Positions 1 to 9,512 are shown, counted from the stretch's first letter. The stretch is DNA of 64,000 nucleotides from Caldifarciminota bacterium (GCA_023129325.1 JAGMCI010000033.1:1-64000), one strand, 5' to 3'. Program-made: numbers and translations. The notes: generated from the sequence alone by a model not told the origin.

Positions 1-2129
1 GGGGAAGGAGGCGGAGGACCAGATACTTCATATGAATCTAATGGGGGCTCCCAGCTTATATCTGCTGGATTTCCAACTGGAAATGTACCATATCTTAATG
101 CCCAAATATATGCCTTTTTAGTATCATCATAACCCCAGGTCTCAAGTGCTAAATGGACAAGGCTATTTCCATCAACTACAATTACAGGTGGAAAGAATTC
201 CGCATCACCACTTATTGGCGAAGGAACCTGTTCTGGAATCCCGAAATCCCTTGAATACCAGAGTGTATAATAGAATCCACCACCTTTAAGCCAACAAACA
301 TTTACTTTGTCCACACCGTCTAAATCATCCAATGCAATTACTGGAAAATTGCCCTGACCAATTATTTGCTTATATTGAGTAGGCCATGTAGTTCCATTAT
401 CAATGCTCTTTGCATATCTAACTATATTATTATCATTAGCATCAGAGAATAGAAAATGAATGTTACTAGTTTCATCTATCGCCAATTTTTTCTGTGAATT
501 TGGGAATGTAGCCCCTGCTAAATCTGAAGTAAGCCAGCAAATAGAAATTGAGGTTATACCTTCATCTGAATTGTCTGCCTTATCATAAGCAACTGCTCTT
601 ATACTAACCGTAGTTGGAGAAGATGGACTTACCCAGTCGCAACTAAATATACCTGATTCAGCTTGAACATCTATTGTGGTAAAATACACACCATCTATAT
701 AGACATCAATTTTATCAACTAATACATTATCAGAGGCATCTATCTTAATTTTGCAATCCTCATCCACTTCTATCCGATTAACTTCTGCTCCTTCATCTTC
801 AATCCAGACACCCATAACCTGCGGTGGAGTTTTATCAGATATTGTAAAATCAGCATTACTTATGTCTACGGCTGAATTACTACCAGGGTCAAAAGCAATA
901 ATTTTAATCCTACAACTCGTAGATGGAGTATTTGGCACCTTCCAGGAATAAGATGAATCATTTGGCTCACTATGTGCAATTGTATCAGGATAAGTAATAC
1001 CACCATCTAAAGATAGATAAATATTGACTGAATCCACCCAAACATTATCAGTAGCAACCCATTCTATCTCCTGCCAGCTCTCACATGCCAAATCTTCACC
1101 ACCATCAGGAGAAATAACCGAATCCCATGGCGGACTTATATCTGTAACCTTTATATCATAATAACTTATAGCAGTGTCTGCTAAATCTTGAACATCATAA
1201 GCAATAACCATTACACGACCCTGCTCAGTCATCTGGTCAGCACTCGGAATCCAGACAAGTGAACTGTCCCAAGGATTAGTATAATATTCGTTTTTTTGTG
1301 TACCTAAATATATGGGGAAAGTATTACCCCAATCGAGAGACAGCCAACCATCTACATACTTTACATAATTATCATCCTCTGCAGACCATTTTACTTGATA
1401 TTCTTGTCCCACATCAAGCACAAGCCCAGATTCATTGGGCCAATTAAGAGTGATAGCTGGTGGAATTTGTGGAATGGTATAGTAGACCATAAGTGTATCT
1501 GAAATCGCATGCAGCAAGTGACCGTCTTCTTCTTCCATGCATGACATCAGTCCTAAAGCAAACCAATTCAAAGTATCCGGGAGATGTGTCTCCAAATCAC
1601 ATTCTGCATCCTCCAATTTCAAAGTGCGAGGTAAGTCGCTATAGTCAAGTGAGTCACCGTATATATAAGCATAAGCTGAACCAATTTCATCCCAAATTTC
1701 ATAATTCCAGGCGCCAAATGGTCTTATCGACATAGAGGTAATATCATAAATTATAAAATCTCCTACCATTACACCACTAAACCAAAGAAATACGGAATCA
1801 ATGGTAGCATCATTACGAATACTTGAAATATTGTATTCTAAAAAGCCTCTAAATTTTTCCTCTAATTTACCAGGATATTCACTGTCATTTCTGCCGCACA
1901 AAACTCTTGTGTCAGAATCATATTTATATGTAGAATCCCAGGTAGCATAGTAATATTCAACACTTCCGCGCCAATTTGCCTTTGTAGAATCAAGAGGTTG
2001 TGTACTCAATATGGCTTTATAATGACCGTCACCGAGATAAATAGTGCTGTCACTTCCTTTTACCTGAAAGCTCAAGCCAAGGAGCATAATTATCACTCCC
2101 ATCCCAATTTTAAAGATATTACTACTCAT
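1..2129 (-). CDS. Large exported multi-Ig-domain protein, C-terminus beyond the window
   Basis: This open frame of about 709 codons is absent from the ORF track because its stop lies left of the window. I translated it by hand from an ATG at 2129 that follows GGAGGTGAG. It begins with a signal peptide (MSSNIFKIGMGVIIMLLGL), then an unrecognised beta-rich region to about residue 225, then three Ig-like repeats. The second has the pattern GGE..-W..I.W-SLDGG.TY-YSW.VP typical of surface proteins carrying type IX sorting signals. Around residues 520-690 it looks like a sialidase/BNR-type propeller (repeated D.G.tW-like strands), and the visible part ends in a proline-rich GPPPPSP. A C-terminal sorting domain is expected outside the window. 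The function is unknown; a cell-surface adhesin or binding protein is the most that can be inferred. Confidence 0.8.
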   Translation of the reverse strand, partial: MSSNIFKIGMGVIIMLLGLSFQVKGSDSTIYLGDGHYKAILSTQPLDSTKANWRGSVEYYYATWDSTYKYDSDTRVLCGRNDSEYPGKLEEKFRGFLEYNISSIRNDATIDSVFLWFSGVMVGDFIIYDITSMSIRPFGAWNYEIWDEIGSAYAYIYGDSLDYSDLPRTLKLEDAECDLETHLPDTLNWFALGLMSCMEEEDGHLLHAISDTLMVYYTIPQIPPAITLNWPNESGLVLDVGQEYQVKWSAEDDNYVKYVDGWLSLDWGNTFPIYLGTQKNEYYTNPWDSSLVWIPSADQMTEQGRVMVIAYDVQDLADTAISYYDIKVTDISPPWDSVISPDGGEDLACESWQEIEWVATDNVWVDSVNIYLSLDGGITYPDTIAHSEPNDSSYSWKVPNTPSTSCRIKIIAFDPGSNSAVDISNADFTISDKTPPQVMGVWIEDEGAEVNRIEVDEDCKIKIDASDNVLVDKIDVYIDGVYFTTIDVQAESGIFSCDWVSPSSPTTVSIRAVAYDKADNSDEGITSISICWLTSDLAGATFPNSQKKLAIDETSNIHFLFSDANDNNIVRYAKSIDNGTTWPTQYKQIIGQGNFPVIALDDLDGVDKVNVCWLKGGGFYYTLWYSRDFGIPEQVPSPISGDAEFFPPVIVVDGNSLVHLALETWGYDDTKKAYIWALRYGTFPVGNPADISWEPPLDSYEVSGPPPPS

Positions 2130-2201
2130 CACTCACCTCCTTTTTTAGTTAAATGGTAACTGGTTAAATAGTTAAATAATAAGTTGTTCATCACCTGCTA
2201 C

Positions 2202-3677
2202 TCACCTAACTACTATCATCTTTTTTGTTAAAGTTATATCTCCTGTTTCTAGTCTATAAAAGTAAATTCCACTCGCTACTCTCTCCCCATTTTCATTCTT
2301 TCCATCCCAGATAACTGTATAATATCCCGGTTTTTGCCTTTTGTCAATAATTTTTTTAATAAGCCTCCCAGAAATATCATAGATTTTGAGCGATGCTTCA
2401 CTCACATCTGATATCTGATATCTGATTTCTGTCTTCTGACTAAACGGATTAGGATAAGCTTCATATAATCCCAATTCTCGCTTCTCGCTTCTCGCTTCTT
2501 CTACTCCTTGGGTCCCTTGCAATGCACAAAGAGTGTTCCCAAATCCAACAAATATCATATCCCCATAGATAATAGGCCATGCATAACCTATCCCACCAGG
2601 CTGATAATAAGCATAAATTTCCTCTCCTGTTTCCACATCCAGGGCACACAACCGATTATTTTCTGAGGTATCTGTTTTGCCAATCCATACCAATCCATTG
2701 GAAGTTATAAGTGGAGAAGAAATAATACCCTGTCCACTTAGTTCTTTTTCCCAATTAATTGAACCAGTAAATATGCTTGCACAATATACATCACATGTGT
2801 CTGGACAAAATTTTCTCTCAGCTGGTATATATAAAAAAGTATCATAAACAGCAGGAGAAGCATCAAAGAAAAGGGTCTGTTCTTCACTAATTTTCCATCT
2901 CAGTTCACCTGTTTCTGCATCAAGAACATAAAAGGTATCTCTCCATCCGAAGGTAGCAAAACAAATTATCCCCTGTGCCACCGTAGGGGGAGTCTTTATC
3001 CCAGCTTTTGCCTTAAATGCCCAGATACTATCCCCTGTTAAAGCATCTAAAGCTATCATAGTAGAGTCATCACCCCCTATATATACCTTTCCATTGTAAA
3101 CTGCAGGTGGAATATGTGAAATAAGAGAAACACTATCAGGCCAAAGCTCATAATGCCACTTCATATCGCCTTGAAAATTAAAGGCATATACATCACCTTG
3201 ACCTTCTGAGACATAGACGATACTATCTACTGGAACTGGTGGGGACTGAACTGTATGTGAAAGAGTGTCCCACTTTATCTCACCTGTTCTTGCATTAAGA
3301 CAAAAGAAAGTAGGTAATTCTACTCCTCCCCAACTTGTGCCTGCAAATAGTAATGTATCTACCAAAGCAGTTGTCCAGACATTTGCAGTAAGCTGTTGCT
3401 CCCAGATGACCTTCCCCGAATCAACGCTTAAAGCCATAAGTCTATTGCCTCCATCTCCCACATAAATCATACCATTTCCCACTGAAGCAGAGAGCATTGT
3501 AAAATCATTATAACTTGCCTCAAATGTCCACTTCAATTCTAATGGTGGCGAGAGAGGCGATGGATAATACCCTGTATGCTGTGGGTCAAACTGAAAAGTA
3601 GACCAGGGTATAGGCTCATCACTCGAAAGAGGACTTGCTACAAAGCCTAAGAGAAAAATGATTACCTTTACTCCCAT
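2202..3677 (-). CDS. Exported PQQ-type beta-propeller protein with C-terminal sorting domain
   Basis: The 491-aa product has a signal peptide (VIIFLLGFVASPLSS), then about seven BamB/PQQ-like propeller blades recognisable by repeated A-L-D..TG....W motifs (for example ALDALTGDSIWAFKAKAG). After a short linker there is a FlgD-like type IX sorting domain (AYPNPFSQKT ... LKIYDISGRLIKK ... GKNENGERVASGIYFYRL ... KKMIVVR). It is very similar to the next upstream gene, so the two are a tandem duplication. The blades lack an obvious PQQ-dehydrogenase catalytic region, so a structural or binding role at the surface is more likely than an enzyme. The linker before the sorting domain is encoded by a tandem repeat (TCTCGCT units at about 2477-2500). 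The start codon has no Shine-Dalgarno and lies 11 nt after a plausible -10 box. Confidence 0.85.
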   Translation of the reverse strand: MGVKVIIFLLGFVASPLSSDEPIPWSTFQFDPQHTGYYPSPLSPPLELKWTFEASYNDFTMLSASVGNGMIYVGDGGNRLMALSVDSGKVIWEQQLTANVWTTALVDTLLFAGTSWGGVELPTFFCLNARTGEIKWDTLSHTVQSPPVPVDSIVYVSEGQGDVYAFNFQGDMKWHYELWPDSVSLISHIPPAVYNGKVYIGGDDSTMIALDALTGDSIWAFKAKAGIKTPPTVAQGIICFATFGWRDTFYVLDAETGELRWKISEEQTLFFDASPAVYDTFLYIPAERKFCPDTCDVYCASIFTGSINWEKELSGQGIISSPLITSNGLVWIGKTDTSENNRLCALDVETGEEIYAYYQPGGIGYAWPIIYGDMIFVGFGNTLCALQGTQGVEEARSEKRELGLYEAYPNPFSQKTEIRYQISDVSEASLKIYDISGRLIKKIIDKRQKPGYYTVIWDGKNENGERVASGIYFYRLETGDITLTKKMIVVR

Positions 3678-3688
3678 TTATTTATCTC

Positions 3689-3717
3689 TTTATACTACAT
3701 TAAGGAACATTTGTAAA
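3689..3717 (-). promoter_or_regulatory. Predicted sigma70-type promoter of the 2202-3677 gene
   Basis: On the minus strand TTTACA and TATAAA are separated by 17 nt. The -10 box ends 11 nt before the ATG, so the predicted leader is only a few nucleotides and carries no ribosome-binding site. Confidence 0.45.
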
Positions 3718-3742
3718 GTTTTTTAAGCATAGTAACTACTCT

Positions 3743-5236
3743 TTATCTCACAAAGACTACCTTTTTTGTTTTACATACCTTTCTTGTTTTTAAATGATAA
3801 AAATAAACACCACTTCTCACAACTTTTCCTTGCTCATCTTTTCCTCTCCAAATGAAGTTATAGACCCCGGGCTGTTTCTCTCCTTCAAAGATAGTTTTTA
3901 CTAATCTGCCCGTTACATCATAAATTTGTAGAGACGCCTTACCTGCAATCGGTAACTCGTAACTAATCACTGTCTTTTGACTGAATGGGTTTGGCTTATT
4001 CTGAAAAAGTCTTATGTCTTTGGTCTCTGGTCTTTGGTCTGTCTCTTCTTCCACTCCTTGGGTCCCTTGCAATGCATAAAGAGTATTTCCAAATCCAACA
4101 AACATCATATCTCCATAAACAATGGGCCAGGCGTAGCCAGTTGCACCAGGTTGATAATAAGTATAAATTTCTTCTCCCGTTTCTGCATCCAAGACACACA
4201 GACGACTTTCTGAGGTATCTGTTTTTCCAATCCATACCAGTCCATTAGAGGTTATGAGTGGAGAAGAAAAAAGCATCCCTCGTCCACTAAACTCCTTTAC
4301 CCAACTGACTGAACCAGTAAATATGCTGACACAATAGAGCTCGTGTGTATCCACATCAAATTTTCTATCAGTTGGTATATATAGAAAAGTATCATAAACA
4401 GCAGGTGAAGCCGAGGAGAAAGCTATTTGTTCTTTGCTCATTTTCCATATCAGTTCACCCGTTTCTGCATCAAGTGCATAAAGAGTATCTCTCCATCCGA
4501 AGGTAGCAAAACAGACTATTCCATGTGCCACCGTAGGAGGAGTCTCTATCCCAGCTTTTGCCTTGAATGCCCAAATACTATCGCCTGTTAAGGCATCTAA
4601 AGCTATCATAGTAGAGTCGTCACCTCCTATATACACTTTTCCATTGTAAATAGCAGGTGGAATACATAAATCAAGTAGTTTATACTGCCATTTTATTTCT
4701 CCTTGAAAGTTAATTGCATAAATATATCCATGAAGGTCAGAAACATAAACAATGGTATCTACTGGAACTGGTGAAAACTCAACTGTATTAAAAAGAGTGT
4801 CCCACTTTATCTCACCTGTTCTTGCATCAAGGCAAAAGAAGGTAGGTAGGTCTATTCCGCCCCAACTCGTCCCTGCGAACACAAGTGTATCTGCGAGTGC
4901 AGTTGTCCATACATTTGCAGTAAGCTGTTGCTCCCAGATGACCTTTCCCGAATCAACGCTCAAAGCCACAAGTCTCCTATCGCCTGGGTCTCCTAAATAA
5001 AGCATACCATTGCCAACTGAGGCAGAACTCATTGTTAAGACGTAACTTGCCTCAAATGTCCACTTCAATTCTAACGGTGGCGAAAGAGGCGATGGATAAT
5101 ACCCCGTATGCTGTGGGTCAAACTGAAAAGTAGACCAGGGTATAGGTTCATCACTCGAAAGAGGGCTTGCTATAAAGCATAAGAGAAAAATAATAATTGG
5201 TGACGGACTACTATTTTTCATCCCATATTTCCTCAT
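3743..5236 (-). CDS. Exported PQQ-type beta-propeller protein with sorting domain (tandem paralogue)
   Basis: This 497-aa protein has the same architecture as its downstream neighbour: signal peptide ending ASPLSS, propeller blades with ALD..TGE.IW motifs, linker, and a FlgD-like sorting domain (NKPNPFSQKTVISYELP ... LQIYDVTGRLVK ... KDEQGKVVRSGVYFYHL). The blades are nearly identical between the two copies while the linker and sorting domain differ clearly, which suggests gene conversion or recent duplication of the propeller. The start is uncertain: ATG at 5236 lies 8 nt after a perfect -10 box, but the in-frame ATG at 5221 follows GAGGA at good spacing and matches the start of the paralogue, so 5221 is slightly preferred. 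The linker (EEETDQRPETKD) is encoded by a TCTTTGGTCTCTGGTCTTTGG repeat. Confidence 0.85.
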   Translation of the reverse strand: MRKYGMKNSSPSPIIIFLLCFIASPLSSDEPIPWSTFQFDPQHTGYYPSPLSPPLELKWTFEASYVLTMSSASVGNGMLYLGDPGDRRLVALSVDSGKVIWEQQLTANVWTTALADTLVFAGTSWGGIDLPTFFCLDARTGEIKWDTLFNTVEFSPVPVDTIVYVSDLHGYIYAINFQGEIKWQYKLLDLCIPPAIYNGKVYIGGDDSTMIALDALTGDSIWAFKAKAGIETPPTVAHGIVCFATFGWRDTLYALDAETGELIWKMSKEQIAFSSASPAVYDTFLYIPTDRKFDVDTHELYCVSIFTGSVSWVKEFSGRGMLFSSPLITSNGLVWIGKTDTSESRLCVLDAETGEEIYTYYQPGATGYAWPIVYGDMMFVGFGNTLYALQGTQGVEEETDQRPETKDIRLFQNKPNPFSQKTVISYELPIAGKASLQIYDVTGRLVKTIFEGEKQPGVYNFIWRGKDEQGKVVRSGVYFYHLKTRKVCKTKKVVFVR

Positions 5237-5244
5237 TTTAATTT

Positions 5245-5272
5245 ATTATACTCTTAAATTTAAGTTTGTCAA
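5245..5272 (-). promoter_or_regulatory. Consensus promoter of the 3743-5236 gene
   Basis: TTGACA (5272-5267) and TATAAT (5250-5245) are separated by 16 nt on the minus strand. Transcription should begin within a base or two of the ATG at 5236. Confidence 0.75.
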
Positions 5273-5366
5273 ACCTTTTTTAATTTTGAATTAAGTTTCT
5301 CTTAACCTATATTATTCCTTTTAAATCTGTGTTCATCTGTGGTTTAGAACGGATTAGGAACCTCTC

Positions 5367-6407
5367 TTATTCTTCAGAATATCCAAGTGAGAAGGCCATT
5401 GTTATGGCTTTAGGCTTGCAAACTTTATAACAGAGGGCACAACCAATGCATTTATCCAAAATTACCCTATGCTGTTCTCCTGTCTCTCCTTCAATTGCTT
5501 TAGTTGGGCATACTTTTTTGCACTCTTCACAACCTGTACAATTACTGCCAATCATAGCTTTTGGTCTTGCCTTCAGCTTGTCAATAATTGCACCTGTAGG
5601 ACACTTGTGAACACAAATTCCACAATTCTGACATCGCTCAAAGTTTATATACGCTAAATTATCCTTGATTTCTATCGCTTCATAAGGACAGTTTTTTTCA
5701 CATAATCCACACCCTATACAGCCTGTTTTGCAAGCACCCTTGGTAGCTTTTATATTATCAAATGAACTACAACCAACATAAATTTTTTGCGCCTTTGGAA
5801 AAAGCACAAGTATATTCTTAGGACATATTTCAACGCATTTCCCACAGCCAGTACATTTTTTATCATCTATGATTGGTAAATTACTCCGTGGTGCTCGTTC
5901 CGATTCGTCAGAGTGAAAAGGTCGTGGTGAACCATTTTCTCCAAGTTTTATAGCATCAAAAGGACATACTTCTACGCAGTCTCCAAATCCTAAACATCCA
6001 TACCGACAAGAGTTTGGTCCCTCATTTACTAAATTGGCAGCAATACAATTTTGAATACCCCTATAATTGAATTTCTCGTGAGTGTTAGATTTGCTTCCGG
6101 AACACTTTAAAACAGCCACTTTGGGTTCAAGGGCTTTTGCTTCTACGCCTAATATTTGGGCAAGTTGCTCTGCTAATTCTGCTCCACCTACTGGACATAA
6201 TCCAACTTCTGCTTCTCCTTTTGCCAGTGATGTTGCATAACCTTCACATCCCGGGAAGCTACAGGCACCACAATTACTGCCTGGCAAAACATCCATAATT
6301 TGTTTCTGGCGTTTGGATATATGGACGGCTAATTTGGCATAAGCAATGGCTAAAATTACTGAAAGTAATGCCCCAAGACCACCAAGTGAGATTAAAGCTT
6401 TTAACAT
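5367..6407 (-). CDS. rnfB: RnfB-like polyferredoxin, electron-transport subunit
   Basis: The 346-aa protein starts with a single hydrophobic helix (residues 3-25), followed by the RnfB-specific cluster-binding segment (PGSNCGACSFPGCEGYA ... LCPVGG). Six further ferredoxin-type 4Fe-4S motifs follow (CRYGC...DC..CP, CTGCGKC..CP, CKTGCIGCGLC..CP, CQNCGIC..CP, CTGCEEC..CP, CIGCALC..C). RnfB accepts electrons from or donates them to ferredoxin in the membrane Rnf complex. No rnfA, C, D, E or G lies nearby, so either the rest of the complex is elsewhere or this is a stand-alone ferredoxin hub. Between the first and second ferredoxin motifs, where relatives read roughly EDGLPIVDEEKC, a 17-residue insertion encoded by a dispersed repeat (5883-5933) sits cleanly in frame. 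There is no evident Shine-Dalgarno sequence. Confidence 0.88.
   Translation of the reverse strand: MLKALISLGGLGALLSVILAIAYAKLAVHISKRQKQIMDVLPGSNCGACSFPGCEGYATSLAKGEAEVGLCPVGGAELAEQLAQILGVEAKALEPKVAVLKCSGSKSNTHEKFNYRGIQNCIAANLVNEGPNSCRYGCLGFGDCVEVCPFDAIKLGENGSPRPFHSDESERAPRSNLPIIDDKKCTGCGKCVEICPKNILVLFPKAQKIYVGCSSFDNIKATKGACKTGCIGCGLCEKNCPYEAIEIKDNLAYINFERCQNCGICVHKCPTGAIIDKLKARPKAMIGSNCTGCEECKKVCPTKAIEGETGEQHRVILDKCIGCALCYKVCKPKAITMAFSLGYSEE
5883..5933 (-). repeat. 51-nt in-frame coding repeat, full copy A (inside rnfB)
   Basis: On the minus strand it reads GGTTCACCACGA ... CACCACGGAGT and encodes GSPRPFHSDESERAPRS. Two CACCACGR direct repeats flank a 36-nt period. The same 51 nt recur at 17567-17617 and 21959-22009, with shortened forms at 18791-18817 and 53448-53462. 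Confidence 0.9.
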
Positions 6408-6603
6408 TTAAATGAGTATATCAGGTAATCAGAATATCAGTGGGAAGGATACCAGTAAATCAGGATATCAGAAACCCCTCATACGAGTCTGCAACAATCC
6501 TAATTTGCTGATAATCTGATACCCTGCCAACTGATTCTCTGATATTCTGGTATGTTTTATATCAGCGTTAATCTGCGTCAAAAACAAACCACATTTTAAC
6601 CAT
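6408..6603. repeat. Intergenic region made of ATCAG/CTGAT-type repeats
   Basis: No gene is seen in this 196-bp gap. It holds degenerate direct and inverted copies of a short unit (ATCAGAATATCAG, CCAGTAAATCAGGATATCAG; opposite orientation CTGATATTCTGGTAT near 6539-6553), then TTAACCATTTAACTATTTAACC at the cPGS-like gene end. The left and right halves could fold into a long imperfect stem. Confidence 0.6.
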
Positions 6604-7914
6604 TTAACTATTTAACCATTTAACCAATATCTCTTCAAGGTTTGGTTTTCCAACTTCTTTTAACTCATAAGTAACTCTTGTATTAGGTTTTTTAAAATTT
6701 ACAATTTTCCTTAAGTCAATTGGCGTGGCAATAATAACTGACTCGCAAGGAGATTTCTCTATTGTAAGTTCAAGTTCCTTTATCTGTTTTGAACCATAGC
6801 CCATAGCAGGAAGTATCGAACCAATAGATGGATATTTTTTGTAAACTTCAGCTATGGAGCCAACAGCATAAGGTTTTGGGTCAATTATCTTTTTGGCACT
6901 AAATCTTTTTGCCGCTACAACTCCGGCCCCATACTGCATTCCTCCATGAGTGAGAGTCGGTCCATCTTCTATTACGAGAACAGTTTTATTTTTTATAATC
7001 TCAGGCTTGTCAACAAATATTGGAGATTCAGCCTCAATAATAGTAGCTTCTGGATTTACTTTATGGACAGTATTTCTTAATTCCTTCACATCTCTCGGTT
7101 TGGCACTATCAATTTTATTTATTACTACTACACAAGCCATCCGAAGACATGTTTCTCCTGGATGATAAAGAAGTTCATGCCCCACCCTTAATGGGTCAAC
7201 TATCACGATAAAAAGATTTGGTTCGTAAAATGGAAAATCATTATTCCCACCGTCCCAGATAATTATATCTGCCTCAAGTTCTGCTTGACACAAAATTTTC
7301 TCATAATCTACACCCGCATAGACAACAGTACCTTGAACAATATGAGATTCATACTCTTCTCTCTCTTCAATAGTGCAATTTTTTAAGTCATTATAAGTTT
7401 CAAATCTCTGAACTACCTGATGAGTCAGATTTCCATAAGGCATTGGATGGCGAACTATCACAACTTTTTTGTTTAAGTCTTTTAGAATTTTAGAAATTCG
7501 CCTCGTTGTTTGTGATTTACCACATCCTGTCCGAATAGCTCCAATGGCAATTACAGGTTTTTTTGACTTTAACATAGTTGATTTTGGACCAAGTAACATA
7601 TAATCTGCACCACAGGAGAGAATAAGTGACGCACGATGCATTACATATTCATGAGTTACATCAGAATAGGCAAATGTAATAAGGTCAACATCATGCTTTT
7701 TAATTAAATTTTTAATTTCAGCCTCAGGATATATAGGTATTCCACGAGAATATAATTTACCTGCAAGCTCGGTAGGATATCGCCTATTTTCAATATCTGG
7801 AATCTGTGTGGCAGTGAAAGCCACAACTTCATAATCTTGATTGCTCCGAAAATAGACATTAAAGTTATGAAAATCCCTTCCAGCCGCTCCCATAATTATA
7901 ACTTTCTTTCTCAT
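6604..7914 (-). CDS. Cyclic 2,3-diphosphoglycerate synthetase-like GTPase
   Basis: The 436-aa product resembles the cPGS family: an N-terminal Rossmann-like segment (KKVIIMGAAGRDFHNFNVYFR), a central P-loop in a family-specific form (GAIRTGCGKSQTTRR), WDGGNNDFPFY, and a NKID GTPase-like specificity motif. In methanogens the family makes cyclic 2,3-diphosphoglycerate, an osmolyte/thermoprotectant; bacterial members are usually labelled only GTPase and their product is not established. It is followed on the same strand by rnfB and preceded by pruA with a 35-nt gap, so it may be co-transcribed with pruA. The start is supported by a GGGGG-containing ribosome-binding site (AAAGGGGGTTAAAATAATG). 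Confidence 0.75.
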   Translation of the reverse strand: MRKKVIIMGAAGRDFHNFNVYFRSNQDYEVVAFTATQIPDIENRRYPTELAGKLYSRGIPIYPEAEIKNLIKKHDVDLITFAYSDVTHEYVMHRASLILSCGADYMLLGPKSTMLKSKKPVIAIGAIRTGCGKSQTTRRISKILKDLNKKVVIVRHPMPYGNLTHQVVQRFETYNDLKNCTIEEREEYESHIVQGTVVYAGVDYEKILCQAELEADIIIWDGGNNDFPFYEPNLFIVIVDPLRVGHELLYHPGETCLRMACVVVINKIDSAKPRDVKELRNTVHKVNPEATIIEAESPIFVDKPEIIKNKTVLVIEDGPTLTHGGMQYGAGVVAAKRFSAKKIIDPKPYAVGSIAEVYKKYPSIGSILPAMGYGSKQIKELELTIEKSPCESVIIATPIDLRKIVNFKKPNTRVTYELKEVGKPNLEEILVKWLNS

Positions 7915-7949
7915 TATTTTAACCCCCTTTCTAAATTTTGTTGAACTAA

Positions 7950-9497
7950 TTACAATGCTTCTGAAATTGCTTTTGCCTGAGTAAATAGCAAGAGATAATC
8001 CCTGCCACCAGCTTTTGAATCTGTTCCTGACATATTAAAGCCACCAAATGGATGTCCGCCAACAAAAGCACCTGTGCATTTGCGATTGAGATATAAATTC
8101 CCGCAGTGAAATACTGTCTTTGCCTTCTCAAGATGAGCAGAGTTATTTGTATAAACTGAACCCGTTAATCCGTACATCGTTGAATTGGCAATTGTAAGAG
8201 CTTCATCAAAATTGCTTGCTTTAATAACTGCCAGAACCGGGCCAAATATTTCTTCTTGAGCAATTCGTGCTTCCGATGTTATATCTGCTACTATAGTTGG
8301 TTCAATAAAATAACCCGGTCCAGGAATAGCTTTGCCTCCATAAACAAGATGGCCTTCTTTTTTTCCAATTTCTATATAATTAAGAATTGCTTTAAAAGCT
8401 CTCTCGTTAATCACAGGTCCCATATAATTAGTCGGGTCGACTGGAGACCCTATTTTTATTTGCTTTCCTCTTTCTACAAGCATATCAAGGAACTTATTGT
8501 AAATTGCCTCTAATACCACTGCTCTTGAACAGGCAGAGCACTTTTGTCCCTGATAACCAAAAGCTGATGCTATAACACCATCAGCCGCAGTAGTCAAGTT
8601 CACATCTTCATCAACGATAATGGCATTCTTTCCACCCATTTCAGCAAGAACTCTTTTAATCCATATTTGCTCTTGCTGAACTTTAGAAGCAAGTTCATTG
8701 ATATGTAAACCAACAGCCATTGACCCTGTGAAGGCAATAAATCTTGTATGTGGATGAGAAACGAGTGTATCGCCAATTACACTTCCTCTGCCAGGCACAA
8801 AATTTACTACTCCTTCAGGCAATCCAGTTTCTTCAAGTAGTTCCATGAGTTTTGCCCCTGTAACAGGAGAATCGCTTGATGGCTTAAGAATAACTGTATT
8901 GCCTGTAACAAATGAAGCAGAAGTCATTCCTGTAAGAATGGACATTGGAAAATTCCATGGTGGTATTACAGCACCCACTCCAAGAGGAATATACTTGAGT
9001 TCATTCTTTTCGCCTGGTATTTTGGTCAATGGTTGCGGACCTGCATATCTTAATGCCTCTCTTCCATAAAATTCAAGAAAATCAATTGCTTCTGCAATAT
9101 CTCCATCAGCCTCAGCCCAGCTTTTTCCTACTTCATACACAAGCCAGGCTGAAAGTTTAAATTTATTTTCCCTCATAATAGAGGCTGTTTTAAATAAATA
9201 CTCTGCTCTCTTTTCAGCTGGTTCCTTGCTCCAGCCTTTAAATTTTTCAAATGCAACTTCAATAGCCTGTCTTACTTCTTTATGGGATGGTTGCTGAAGA
9301 ATGCCTATCACTTCATCCTTATTTGAGGGATTATAGGACTGAAATTTTTCCTTTGTTTTTATTTTCTTACCCCCAATTATAATCTCATATTCTTTTCCTA
9401 ATTCTTGTTTGACTTCTTTCAAAGCAAGTTCCATCTTTTGATGATTCTCTGGAACCAGAAAATCAATAAACTTTTCATTCTTGAATTCTTCAACCAT
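7950..9497 (-). CDS. pruA: L-glutamate gamma-semialdehyde (P5C) dehydrogenase
   Basis: This 515-aa NAD-dependent aldehyde dehydrogenase belongs to the RocA/PruA group and oxidises glutamate semialdehyde (from proline or ornithine) to glutamate. Visible motifs are PPWNFP, the cofactor-binding FTGS, the general-base segment AEMGGKNAIIVDED, the catalytic cysteine in GYQGQKCSACSR, and the C-terminal PFGGFNMSGTDSKAGG. The length is normal for the monofunctional enzyme. No proline dehydrogenase (putA/prodh) is in the window. AAGGAGGG lies just upstream of the ATG, supporting the start. Specificity for P5C rather than another semialdehyde rests on overall family resemblance. Confidence 0.88.
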   Translation of the reverse strand: MVEEFKNEKFIDFLVPENHQKMELALKEVKQELGKEYEIIIGGKKIKTKEKFQSYNPSNKDEVIGILQQPSHKEVRQAIEVAFEKFKGWSKEPAEKRAEYLFKTASIMRENKFKLSAWLVYEVGKSWAEADGDIAEAIDFLEFYGREALRYAGPQPLTKIPGEKNELKYIPLGVGAVIPPWNFPMSILTGMTSASFVTGNTVILKPSSDSPVTGAKLMELLEETGLPEGVVNFVPGRGSVIGDTLVSHPHTRFIAFTGSMAVGLHINELASKVQQEQIWIKRVLAEMGGKNAIIVDEDVNLTTAADGVIASAFGYQGQKCSACSRAVVLEAIYNKFLDMLVERGKQIKIGSPVDPTNYMGPVINERAFKAILNYIEIGKKEGHLVYGGKAIPGPGYFIEPTIVADITSEARIAQEEIFGPVLAVIKASNFDEALTIANSTMYGLTGSVYTNNSAHLEKAKTVFHCGNLYLNRKCTGAFVGGHPFGGFNMSGTDSKAGGRDYLLLFTQAKAISEAL

Positions 9498-9512
9498 TTT
9501 CCCTCCTTCCGT

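Noticed and set aside
3977-4248. Overlapping plus-strand ORFs in the propeller paralogue
   Set aside because: They are shadows of the minus-strand gene's repeat-rich linker region and lack start signals.
5883-5933. CRISPR-like appearance: CACCACGR repeats with a 36-nt period
   Set aside because: Each locus holds only one period, the intervening 28 nt are identical between loci rather than unique spacers, and no cas gene is present.
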